Origin: RUG191 sp045642225
GTDB lineage: Bacteria > Bacillota > Clostridia > Lachnospirales > Lachnospiraceae
NCBI GenBank assembly: GCA_045642225.1
Contig: JAZUIN010000074.1
Coordinates: 1 to 5,959 of the forward strand
Direction: 5' to 3'
Length of the DNA: 5,959 bases
The notes under the pieces are model-generated. The model was given only the letters and a program-made list of their open reading frames with translations, searched no databases and was not told where the DNA came from. Each line of letters begins with the position of its first letter. Position 1 is the stretch's first letter. The translations under genes were made by a program, and so were the position numbers. This document shows positions 1 through 4,926 of the stretch, in pieces.

Positions 1-73
1 TTGGCTGACTGTTTTTGTTGCCGGATGTGATTAATCCAAAAAGCGCCGCGCCAGACCAATTACTCCCCTTATT
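1..73. other. Unassigned left-edge stretch
   Basis: No gene can be supported here. The plus-strand frames that enter from the left edge stop early, with TGA at 28-30 in frame 1 and TAA at 32-34 in frame 2. Either could be the last few codons of a gene lying outside the window, but too few residues remain to recognise a family. The patch around 40-57 (AAGCGCCGCGCCAGACC) is clearly richer in G+C than the surrounding AT-rich DNA. It may therefore belong to a different unit, for example the end of a neighbouring gene or mobile element. That is inference from composition only. Confidence 0.3.
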
Positions 74-126
74 ATATAAAAATAAGTGTAGATGTCAGAG
101 TTAATTACTCTCTAACAACTACACTT
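74..126 (-). terminator. Probable intrinsic terminator of the S-component gene
   Basis: Inverted repeat with outer arms AAGTGTAG (84-91) and CTACACTT (119-126), continued inward by TGT/ACA and AGAG/CTCT blocks. Read on the minus strand, one of the two internal mismatches becomes a G-U wobble and the stem is followed by ATTTTTATAT. Both facts favour termination of minus-strand transcripts, which here means the gene ending at 214. The stem is about 90 bases past that stop codon, with another hairpin (139-166) in between. Confidence 0.6.
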
Positions 127-138
127 TTATGGTACTAA

Positions 139-166
139 ATAGTGTCCAAACTTTGTCGGACACTAT
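139..166. repeat. Perfect 9-bp inverted repeat
   Basis: ATAGTGTCC (139-147) pairs perfectly with GGACACTAT (158-166) across a 10-base loop. It lies between the S-component stop codon and the T-rich terminator hairpin. On the minus strand it is followed by TTAGTACC, so it has no good U-run and is a poor terminator alone. It could be a 3'-end stabilising stem or the upper half of a tandem terminator. The TGTCC-type arms also resemble some insertion-sequence ends, but no transposase or target duplication supports that. Confidence 0.5.
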
Positions 167-213
167 CGCGCTCTCTATACATTTTCGTTAAATTTCTGTA
201 ATTTGACCTCGAC

Positions 214-786
214 TTATTTCAACTTCTTCAAAAACGGATACAACAAAGTTGCTATCACAACTCCAAAAGCCGCCTGTATAAAATTAGGTCCTATTCCTAC
301 TGCTGCAGCCGCAACTCCAGGAATTAGGCTTGCCCCCGTAAGCCCACCCGCACTCGTATAAGCAAGTAAAAATATTTCAAATACAAAATATCCAAACACC
401 ATCACTAATTCTCCTATCACACCAGATATAATTAATGTAGGAATATCTTTCCCCTTGCTTATTTTCTTCGCAAGAGCTTTAAATACATAATAAGCAACTA
501 ATGCTGTTAATGCCTTTATTATAAATGTAGCTGGTACATAGGTGACATATCCTCCCACTAGGTCTGATAACGCAGAGCCAAGCCCTGCTGCAAGCGCACC
601 CCATAATGGTCCAAGCAAAAGACCTGAAAGCAAGACGAATCCATCGCCTGGATGAATATACCCCAATGTAGGTGTAGGTATTCTAATAATAGTTGTTCCT
701 ACAAATGTTAATGCTGTAAGTAACGCCGCTATAACCATCTTTTTTATTGTAATTCTATTACCTTTATTTTCTTTGATTTCACTCAT
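214..786 (-). CDS. ECF transporter S component, vitamin uptake (possibly vitamin B6 related)
   Basis: This is a substrate-binding membrane subunit of an energy-coupling factor vitamin importer. Family S components bind a vitamin and dock on a shared EcfA-EcfA'-EcfT module, which is not in this window. The 190 residues form about six hydrophobic segments (roughly 17-35, 47-60, 61-79, 84-105, 116-143, 160-184), normal for the family. Segment 1 carries A21xxxA25, the small-residue motif known to contact EcfT. The stretch around 42-78 (GYIHPGDGF, GLLLGPLWGA, SDLVGG) resembles the PF07155 (riboflavin/pyridoxine-like) group. The ATG at 786 has GAGAGG (796-801) nine bases upstream, supporting this start. 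Divergence from a MocR/PdxR-type regulator makes a B6 compound the best substrate guess, but that rests on context. Riboflavin, another vitamin or a different small molecule remain possible. The family call is strong and the substrate weak. Confidence 0.88.
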   Translation of the reverse strand: MSEIKENKGNRITIKKMVIAALLTALTFVGTTIIRIPTPTLGYIHPGDGFVLLSGLLLGPLWGALAAGLGSALSDLVGGYVTYVPATFIIKALTALVAYYVFKALAKKISKGKDIPTLIISGVIGELVMVFGYFVFEIFLLAYTSAGGLTGASLIPGVAAAAVGIGPNFIQAAFGVVIATLLYPFLKKLK

Positions 787-821
787 CTTTTTTATCCTCT
801 CATTTTATGTCTTTTCTAACA

Positions 822-850
822 TTGAATTCAACTTGCGAATATATTACAAT
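822..850 (+). promoter_or_regulatory. Putative sigma-A promoter of the MocR-like gene
   Basis: TTGAAT (822-827), a 17-base spacer, then TACAAT (845-850). Transcription would begin near 857, leaving a leader of about 47 bases before the ATG at 904. The -35 box sits in the perfect 10-bp palindrome TTGAATTCAA (822-831), a possible operator. The -10 box overlaps the -10 of the opposite-strand promoter by two bases, so the two polymerases would compete. Confidence 0.6.
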
Positions 851-869
851 ATTTCTGACACCCAAACAA
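841..869 (-). promoter_or_regulatory. Putative sigma-A promoter of the S-component gene
   Basis: Read on the minus strand: TTGTTT (864-869), exactly 17 bases, then TAATAT (841-846). The predicted start near 834 gives a leader of about 47 bases before the ATG at 786. It overlaps the plus-strand promoter of the regulator gene, an arrangement that lets one bound regulator control both directions. The AC-rich tract over and beside the -35 (CAAACAA at 863-869 and CAAAACAAA at 874-882) looks like a loose direct repeat and could be a regulator site. Confidence 0.6.
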
Positions 870-903
870 TGCACAAAACAAAGTATTTTTTAGGGGACAG
901 AAA

Positions 904-2187
904 ATGAAAATATATGAAAAAATTTACAATTATTATGTTGAGTTAATGATTAACGAAACGCTTAAACCCAATGATAAAATGCCGTCTATTAGAGCAAGTG
1001 AAAATGCGCTTTTAGCTAGTAAGACTTCTATTGAAACCGCTTATCTTCAGCTTGCTGCCGATGGCTATATCTACGCTGTAGAGCGAGTTGGATATTTCGT
1101 AACAGATTTAGCTCTCAAAGAAAAACATTTAACACTTAATAATTCAATACAAAACACTACTATATCAAATATCAAATACGACTTTGCGACTATACGTGAG
1201 GATTCTAGTGTTTCTTGCCTTGATTTGTGGAGGCGCTACATGAAAAGTGCACTAAGACAAGAAGATAGACTTCTATCCTATGCATCTAATCAAGGTGAAT
1301 TAGATTTGCGAAATGAGATTTGTTCATATGTTAGGAAAACAAGAAATATCATTTGTAATGCTGATGATATTGTAATAGGTGCTGGCTTCCAAAGCCTTTT
1401 GCCTATACTCGTGTCGCTTCTTGAAGATAAGAAAAGCATCTCGTTTCCGACGAGAGACTTTAATAATGCTGCTGCATTTTTCAAAACCTTCGACATTAAT
1501 TACCGCGACAAAACCAGCGACATTATATATGTTATTCCTTCGTACATGACCAAATTTGGCGATATTATGCCGTTATCTAGACGAAGAGAATTAATAGAGC
1601 ATGCTAGAACAGAAAATCATATTATTATTGAAGACGACTACCAAAGTGATTTTGTTTTTGAAGGAAAAACCTTACCCTCATTATTCACACTCGATCAAGG
1701 CGAGAATGTAATATATGTAAGCTCATTTTCAAGAATTCTTCTACCAAGTGTAAGAATTAGTTTTATGATTCTGCCACAAGACCTAAGCAAAAAATATCAA
1801 ACACATAAATCATTATTTAACCAGTCATGCTCAAAGGCTGAACAAATTGCTCTTACACAATTTATAAGGGATGGACATCTTTTAAGACATGTTCGTAAAA
1901 TGAAGCGCCTTTACTCTAATAAGAGATCTCTTTTACTTCAACATTTACAAGAGAATCTTCCTGACTCTAATTGCAAGTTTCTATTAGGTGAATCTGGTAT
2001 GGAATTTTGTCTTACAATAAAAACAAATAATGCTAATGAAATTTTGAAAAAAATAGAAAGGAACAATATTTTAATTAATATATATAACATTTCAAAATAC
2101 GAGCTCTCTCTACTATTGTCTTTTAGTGGAATTCCTAGTGACGATCTTATTCTAGGACTAGATTCACTTATTAGCACTTTGTCATAA
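904..2187 (+). CDS. MocR/PdxR-like regulator (GntR helix-turn-helix plus aminotransferase-like domain), PLP lysine replaced
   Basis: Transcription factor of the MocR subfamily of GntR regulators. These fuse a winged helix-turn-helix to a fold-type I aminotransferase-like domain that normally binds PLP and often controls vitamin B6 or GABA genes. Residues 1-67 match the DNA-binding part (LKPNDKMPSIRASE, then TAYLQLAADGYIYAVERVGYFV). About 95-427 is the aminotransferase-like domain, with YASNQGELDLR (126-136) and IIIEDDYQSDF (240-250) holding the Asp and Tyr expected near the cofactor. The usual SxSK lysine motif reads SSFSR, with Arg277 (AGA at 1732-1734) in place of the Schiff-base Lys. The TPSHQFPxG motif is also weakened, to IPSYMTKFG (211-219), and the segment before it (about 195-207) looks shortened. 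At 427 residues it is slightly shorter than usual. AGGGGA (892-897) precedes the ATG. The adjacent divergent S-component gene is the likely target. The family is confident; loss of PLP linkage is inferred from the residue. Confidence 0.87.
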   Translation: MKIYEKIYNYYVELMINETLKPNDKMPSIRASENALLASKTSIETAYLQLAADGYIYAVERVGYFVTDLALKEKHLTLNNSIQNTTISNIKYDFATIREDSSVSCLDLWRRYMKSALRQEDRLLSYASNQGELDLRNEICSYVRKTRNIICNADDIVIGAGFQSLLPILVSLLEDKKSISFPTRDFNNAAAFFKTFDINYRDKTSDIIYVIPSYMTKFGDIMPLSRRRELIEHARTENHIIIEDDYQSDFVFEGKTLPSLFTLDQGENVIYVSSFSRILLPSVRISFMILPQDLSKKYQTHKSLFNQSCSKAEQIALTQFIRDGHLLRHVRKMKRLYSNKRSLLLQHLQENLPDSNCKFLLGESGMEFCLTIKTNNANEILKKIERNNILINIYNISKYELSLLLSFSGIPSDDLILGLDSLISTLS

Positions 2188-2222
2188 TGATATTGTTTTT
2201 CACAATTATTTCACAAATTTAG

Positions 2223-2280
2223 TTCAATTCTTGAATTTTCTATTTCCTTAAGGCTAATTTCTTGATATAGTATATTCAAG
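2223..2280. repeat. Two dyads upstream of the CheC-like gene
   Basis: TTCAA-TTC-TTGAA (2223-2235) is a perfect 5-bp inverted repeat. The block 2261-2280 is an imperfect 20-bp palindrome with outer arms CTTGA and TCAAG and inner TATA/TATA-like pairing. The second dyad covers the proposed -35 region of the downstream gene, so it could be an operator. AT-rich DNA produces such dyads by chance, so a function is unproven. Confidence 0.35.
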
Positions 2281-2290
2281 AAGTTATTTT
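2262..2290 (+). promoter_or_regulatory. Possible sigma-A promoter of the CheC-like gene
   Basis: TTGATA (2262-2267), a 17-base spacer and TATTTT (2285-2290). The -35 is good and the -10 weak. A start near 2297 would leave only about 16 bases before the ATG, with the GGGGA ribosome binding site (2301-2305) just inside the transcript. An alternative, TTGAAT (2231-2236) with TAATTT (2255-2260) and an 18-base spacer, would give a more comfortable leader. I cannot choose firmly between them. I see no sigma-28 flagellar promoter pattern here. Confidence 0.4.
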
Positions 2291-2312
2291 AAATGTATAT
2301 GGGGAATAAAAT

Positions 2313-2975
2313 ATGAAAAAGATTAACAGAAAATTCAGCAAAAAATCCTATAGAAAGGCAAATAGGAGATTTGGCTTTGCCTCAAAACCTACTTTGACTC
2401 AAGATCAAATAGACGAACTAGGCGAAATCTCTAACATATCTATGGGACACGCAGCAACAACACTTGGTCTAATGATTAACCAAAGAGTTGATATCACAAC
2501 TCCTAAAGTAGAGGTTATTAAGCGAAGTGAAGCGCTCGACGACTATGAAGAGAAATGTATATTTGTTCAGGTTCATTACGTTGAAGGTCTATCTGGCAAC
2601 AATGTATTTATCATGAAAGAACCTGATGTATTATGTCTTACAGACCTTATGATGGGTGGCGCAGGAAGCAAGGAAGGCTCCGTTAGCGAATTACATTTTT
2701 CTGCTATTTCTGAAGCAATGAATCAGATGATGGGCTCGTCAGCTACATCTATGGCAGAAATGTTAAAGACTAAGGTTGATATCTCGACACCAACACTCTC
2801 TTCAATAGATGTAGAATCTGTAAAGCAATTCGAGAAAATGTTTGACTCTCAAAAGGATTTATTCGTCAAGATTTCCTTTAGAATGCAAGTTGGAGACTTA
2901 ATTGATTCAACAATGGTTCAACTTTATCCTATAAAGTTTGCCAACGAGATGTGCGAGAACTTCAAACAATTATAA
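2313..2975 (+). CDS. Stand-alone CheC/FliY-type phosphatase-domain protein
   Basis: Single CheC-like domain of the family that dephosphorylates the chemotaxis response regulator CheY-P. Two copies of the [D/S]xxxExxN-x22-P active-site signature are present with exact spacing: D34, E38, N41, P64 and S130, E134, N137, P160. Both catalytic helices therefore look intact, as in FliY. Phrases such as LGEISNISMGHAATTLG and AISEAMNQMMGSSATSM closely resemble FliY of Clostridia. Unlike FliY, the 220-residue protein has no N-terminal EIDALL-type CheY-binding peptide and no C-terminal SpoA/FliN domain that would place it in the flagellar switch. A terminator follows directly, so the C-terminus is not a visible truncation. 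Its first 26 residues are strikingly basic (11 Lys/Arg), which could mediate binding to membrane, nucleic acid or an acidic partner. GGGGA (2301-2305) lies seven bases before the ATG. No chemotaxis or flagellar gene is adjacent. CheC is the alternative label by size. Confidence 0.85.
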   Translation: MKKINRKFSKKSYRKANRRFGFASKPTLTQDQIDELGEISNISMGHAATTLGLMINQRVDITTPKVEVIKRSEALDDYEEKCIFVQVHYVEGLSGNNVFIMKEPDVLCLTDLMMGGAGSKEGSVSELHFSAISEAMNQMMGSSATSMAEMLKTKVDISTPTLSSIDVESVKQFEKMFDSQKDLFVKISFRMQVGDLIDSTMVQLYPIKFANEMCENFKQL

Positions 2976-2994
2976 TTAATATTGAAATAAAAAC

Positions 2995-3060
2995 ACCGAC
3001 CTTCTACTCATAAGACTTACTCAGTAGTTCCGTAAATCTTACTTTCGAAGGTCGGTTATT
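2995..3060. terminator. Bidirectional intrinsic terminator between convergent genes
   Basis: ACCGACCTTC (2995-3004) pairs perfectly with GAAGGTCGGT (3047-3056). Inside, AAGACTTAC (3012-3020) pairs with GTAAATCTT (3032-3040) with one imperfect pair, which is a G-U wobble in minus-strand RNA. The plus strand ends in TTATTTTT and the minus strand in GTTTTTATTT. It can therefore stop both the CheC-like gene and the convergent small gene, whose stop codon lies only six bases past the stem. The two-tier, roughly 62-nt hairpin is longer than a simple terminator. Confidence 0.85.
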
Positions 3061-3061
3061 T

Positions 3062-3244
3062 TTAAGCCTCGCCCTTCCCTTTCTCCCTTAGCGCTAAGTC
3101 TACCAGCTGGTTATACTCGCTTGCTTTCAGCAAGTAATATTCTAGACTTTCAATACTATCGGCTTTTCTAGCCATATTTCCATAAAGTTCAGCTAATTTG
3201 TCAAGCTCGACTATCTTAAGATCCATTTCTAATACTGTCCCCAT
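3062..3244 (-). CDS. Small protein of unknown function (60 residues)
   Basis: I do not recognise this family. The case for a real gene is its translation start: a perfect AGGAGG (3251-3256 on the minus strand) lies six bases before the ATG, and a bidirectional terminator follows the stop at once. The product is hydrophilic and predicted helical by eye, with two likely amphipathic helices (about 8-26 and 30-52) rich in Leu, Glu and Lys. It has no Cys pair, signal peptide or membrane segment, and a lysine/glutamate-rich tail (REKGKGEA). A two-helix hairpin of this size could be a protein-binding or regulatory peptide, but no function can be read from it. It converges on the CheC-like gene and diverges from the ClC gene. 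A perfect palindrome lies just upstream of its ribosome binding site. Confidence 0.7.
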   Translation of the reverse strand: MGTVLEMDLKIVELDKLAELYGNMARKADSIESLEYYLLKASEYNQLVDLALREKGKGEA

Positions 3245-3257
3245 CGTAAACCTCCTA

Positions 3258-3279
3258 TTTAAATAATATATTATTTAAA
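3258..3279. repeat. Perfect 22-bp AT-only palindrome upstream of the small gene
   Basis: TTTAAATAATA (3258-3268) is followed without a gap by its exact reverse complement (3269-3279). It ends one base before the AGGAGG of the 60-residue gene. As DNA it could be an operator for a dimeric repressor. In the transcript it could form an AU hairpin next to the ribosome binding site and affect translation. Chance is less likely than for short dyads, but AT-only sequence lowers the significance. Confidence 0.6.
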
Positions 3280-3303
3280 GCTTTTTCATATCTTTGTATG
3301 ACA

Positions 3304-3332
3304 ATAATAATATGACAACTACAAAATGTCAG
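3304..3332 (-). promoter_or_regulatory. Putative sigma-A promoter of the small gene
   Basis: On the minus strand CTGACA (3327-3332), 17 bases, then TATTAT (3304-3309). Initiation near 3297 would give a leader of roughly 52 bases that contains the whole 22-bp palindrome and the AGGAGG. That would place the palindrome in RNA rather than over the promoter. Confidence 0.45.
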
Positions 3333-3364
3333 CATTATTTAATCTTCTAATTATTTCATATATC

Positions 3365-3380
3365 GCGTAATTTTTTACGC
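3365..3380. repeat. Short perfect hairpin GCGTAA-TTTT-TTACGC
   Basis: A 6-bp perfect inverted repeat with a 4-base loop in the gap between the divergent small gene and ClC gene. On the plus strand it is followed a few bases later by a T6 run (3386-3391), so it could weakly terminate or bind a regulator. No transcript is known to end here. Confidence 0.35.
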
Positions 3381-3440
3381 ACCACTTTTTTATCTATCAT
3401 TATATTTCCTATAATGTCACTTTTACTTAACATTATTCTC

Positions 3441-3468
3441 TTGACCACGAAAGGCTTAGGGGTATAAT
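3441..3468 (+). promoter_or_regulatory. Strong sigma-A promoter of the ClC gene
   Basis: TTGACC (3441-3446), a 16-base spacer and consensus TATAAT (3463-3468). Initiation near 3475 gives a short leader of about 26 bases containing AAGGA (3489-3493) before the ATG at 3501. A second perfect TATAAT lies upstream at 3410-3415 but has only a poor T-rich -35. An inverted repeat, ATAATGT (3411-3417) with ACATTAT (3430-3436), starts in that upstream box and may be an operator. The short leader leaves no room for a fluoride riboswitch. Confidence 0.75.
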
Positions 3469-3500
3469 TGACTATATCAACTAATTTTAAGGACACTGTC

Positions 3501-4763
3501 ATGACCAAAGAAAGATTTAAGCACAAGCTTACTCACGATTTAGAACGACTTACAATTACTATTAAATGGGTTATATTTGCCGTAATTACAGGCATCATCC
3601 TTGGAATTCTTGGAACAATGTTTATAAAATGCATTAACTGGGCTACTAATATTCGTACAGAACATCCATATTTTCTACTATTTTTACCTGTAGGCGCAGT
3701 TATGATTTTATACTTTTATAAACTCTTAGGTACAGAGAAATCTAGAGGAACCAACCTTGTTATTTCAGCAATTCATTCTGGTGATGAGATACCTCTTCGT
3801 ATGGCTCCACTTATATTTTTCTCTACCATATTTTCACATTTATGTGGTGCTTCTGTTGGTCGAGAAGGTGCTGCCTTACAATTAGGTGGAAGTATTGGAA
3901 ATGTGCTTGGTAAAATTTTTAGATTTACAGAAAGAGACCAACACGTAATGATTATGTGTGGTATGAGCGCGAGTTTTTCGGCGCTATTTGGAACTCCTAT
4001 GGCTGCTGCAATATTTTCCATAGAAATAGTAAGCGTGGGAATTATGCATTATGCTGCATTAGTTCCATGTGTTATTTCAGCCCTTGTTGCAAGAGGAATA
4101 GCGATGTATTTTGGTATTTCTTCTCCAATTTACTCTATTCTCAACATACCTGATTTCAACATAACTAATGCGCTATTAATATCACTTCTTGCTATACTTC
4201 TAGGTATTTTATCTATGGGCATTTGTATATTACTTCACAAAGGAGATACACTTTCTCTCAAAATATTTAAAAATCCATATATTCGAGCAGCAGTATTTGG
4301 TGCTATAATTCTTGGTATAACATTTATCATAGGTAACCAAAACTATTCTGGTACAGGCATAGATATGATAATGGGTTTCATAGGGGGAAATGTTAAGCCT
4401 TACGATTTCGCACTTAAGCTTCTTCTTACAGTTCTTGCTATCCTAGCAGGCTATAAGGGCGGCGAAATCATACCTACATTTTTCATTGGAGCAGCCTTCG
4501 GTTCTCTATTTGGAATAATTACAGGATTATCTCCTTCTTTATGTGCCGCTGTCGGCATGGGAGCGTTATTCTGTGGAGTTACAAATTGTCCAATCACATC
4601 AATACTTATATGCTTAGAACTCTTTGGACTTGATGGCATGCCTTATTACTTACTATCCGTAGCACTAAGCTACATGGTAAGCGGTTATTATAGTCTATAT
4701 AGTAGCCAGAGAATAGTTTATAGCAAATATAAATCTAATTATATTAACAAAAAAACACATTAA
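3501..4763 (+). CDS. ClC-family anion channel or antiporter, no CBS domains
   Basis: Integral membrane protein of the ClC chloride channel/transporter family, moving chloride or a related anion across the cytoplasmic membrane, possibly in exchange for protons. The 420 residues form the usual multi-helix core, with no cytoplasmic CBS pair. Motifs seen are GREGAALQ (120-127) with gating Glu122, GTPMAAAIFSIE (164-175), GGEIIPTFFIG (320-330) and CPITSILICLELF (363-375). Departures are notable: the GSGIP anion motif is replaced by KSRGTN (80-85), GREGP is GREGA, and the position of the internal proton Glu of E. coli ClC appears to be Ile176, next to Glu175. These suggest a divergent branch with altered selectivity or coupling; fluoride-exporting ClCs also vary at these motifs. 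The reading frame is open back to a TTG at 3468, but that codon overlaps the -10 box. The ATG at 3501, with AAGGA seven bases upstream, is preferred. It is transcribed alone. Confidence 0.88.
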   Translation: MTKERFKHKLTHDLERLTITIKWVIFAVITGIILGILGTMFIKCINWATNIRTEHPYFLLFLPVGAVMILYFYKLLGTEKSRGTNLVISAIHSGDEIPLRMAPLIFFSTIFSHLCGASVGREGAALQLGGSIGNVLGKIFRFTERDQHVMIMCGMSASFSALFGTPMAAAIFSIEIVSVGIMHYAALVPCVISALVARGIAMYFGISSPIYSILNIPDFNITNALLISLLAILLGILSMGICILLHKGDTLSLKIFKNPYIRAAVFGAIILGITFIIGNQNYSGTGIDMIMGFIGGNVKPYDFALKLLLTVLAILAGYKGGEIIPTFFIGAAFGSLFGIITGLSPSLCAAVGMGALFCGVTNCPITSILICLELFGLDGMPYYLLSVALSYMVSGYYSLYSSQRIVYSKYKSNYINKKTH

Positions 4764-4803
4764 AAAAAGACTAACTATTAGAAATAGTCAATAAAAAGTT
4801 TTT
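4762..4803. terminator. Hairpin between the ClC gene and the IS110 element
   Basis: ACTATT (4774-4779), loop AGA, AATAGT (4783-4788). An alternative register pairs GACTA (4769-4773) with TAGTC (4785-4789). On the minus strand the alternative stem is followed at once by seven T (4762-4768), a good terminator for transcription leaving the IS110 transposase. On the plus strand the T5 run (4799-4803) is about ten bases past the stem, so it is only a weak terminator for ClC. Confidence 0.5.
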
Positions 4804-4926
4804 AAAACAGGAATGTTTTGAATATAGTGGCGGTGACTATATCATCGCAATCAGTACTTTGAAAATTGCATGACAAATAGAGCATCGGTAATGGTGCTCT
4901 GACAAGAAGATATGATATTGGAATGA
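4804..4926 (-). ncRNA. Hairpin-rich IS110 3' non-coding region, candidate bridge RNA or element end
   Basis: Three stem-loops follow one another between the transposase stop codon and the ClC gene. They are AAAACA/TGTTTT (4804-4809, 4814-4819), ATATAGT/ACTATAT (4822-4828, 4836-4842; loop GGCGGTG) and AGAGCA/TGCTCT (4879-4884, 4895-4900). The copies of TGACAA at 4871-4876 and 4900-4905 bracket the third stem. IS110-family transposases are guided by a structured element-encoded RNA. In the IS1111 group it lies 3' of the gene, and in the IS110 group 5'. The position and density of stems fit the former, but the strand is uncertain: stem three pairs slightly better in plus-strand RNA. I cannot identify the guide loops. 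Confidence 0.35.

Noticed and set aside
1290..1496. 68-residue minus-strand open frame inside the MocR-like gene
   Set aside because: It lies fully inside a well-supported gene on the other strand, matches no family I know, and reads as an antisense shadow.
1938..2177. 79-residue minus-strand open frame at the 3' end of the MocR-like gene
   Set aside because: It is antisense to the conserved aminotransferase-like domain, with no family resemblance.
2192..2206. ATTGT/ACAAT hairpin just after the MocR-like gene as a terminator
   Set aside because: The stem is only 5 bp and AT-rich, with no T-run after it on the plus strand. Some read-through into the CheC-like gene cannot be excluded.
2188..2312. 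Sigma-28 flagellar promoter for the CheC-like gene
   Set aside because: No TAAA-N15-GCCGATAA-like pattern is visible; only sigma-A-like boxes are found.
3381..3500. Fluoride riboswitch upstream of the ClC gene
   Set aside because: The leader after the best promoter is only about 26 bases, and I see no crcB-type pseudoknot core in the upstream DNA.
3773..4021. 82-residue minus-strand open frame inside the ClC gene
   Set aside because: It is antisense to the GREGA region of a clear ClC protein; composition and position fit a shadow frame.
3956..4153. 65-residue plus-strand open frame in another frame of the ClC gene
   Set aside because: It is out of frame within a conserved gene, and its Cys/Phe/Tyr-rich, low-complexity product is typical of a wrong-frame reading.
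4451..4639. 62-residue minus-strand open frame inside the ClC gene
   Set aside because: It is antisense to the conserved GGEIIP and CPITSI motifs, with no independent support.
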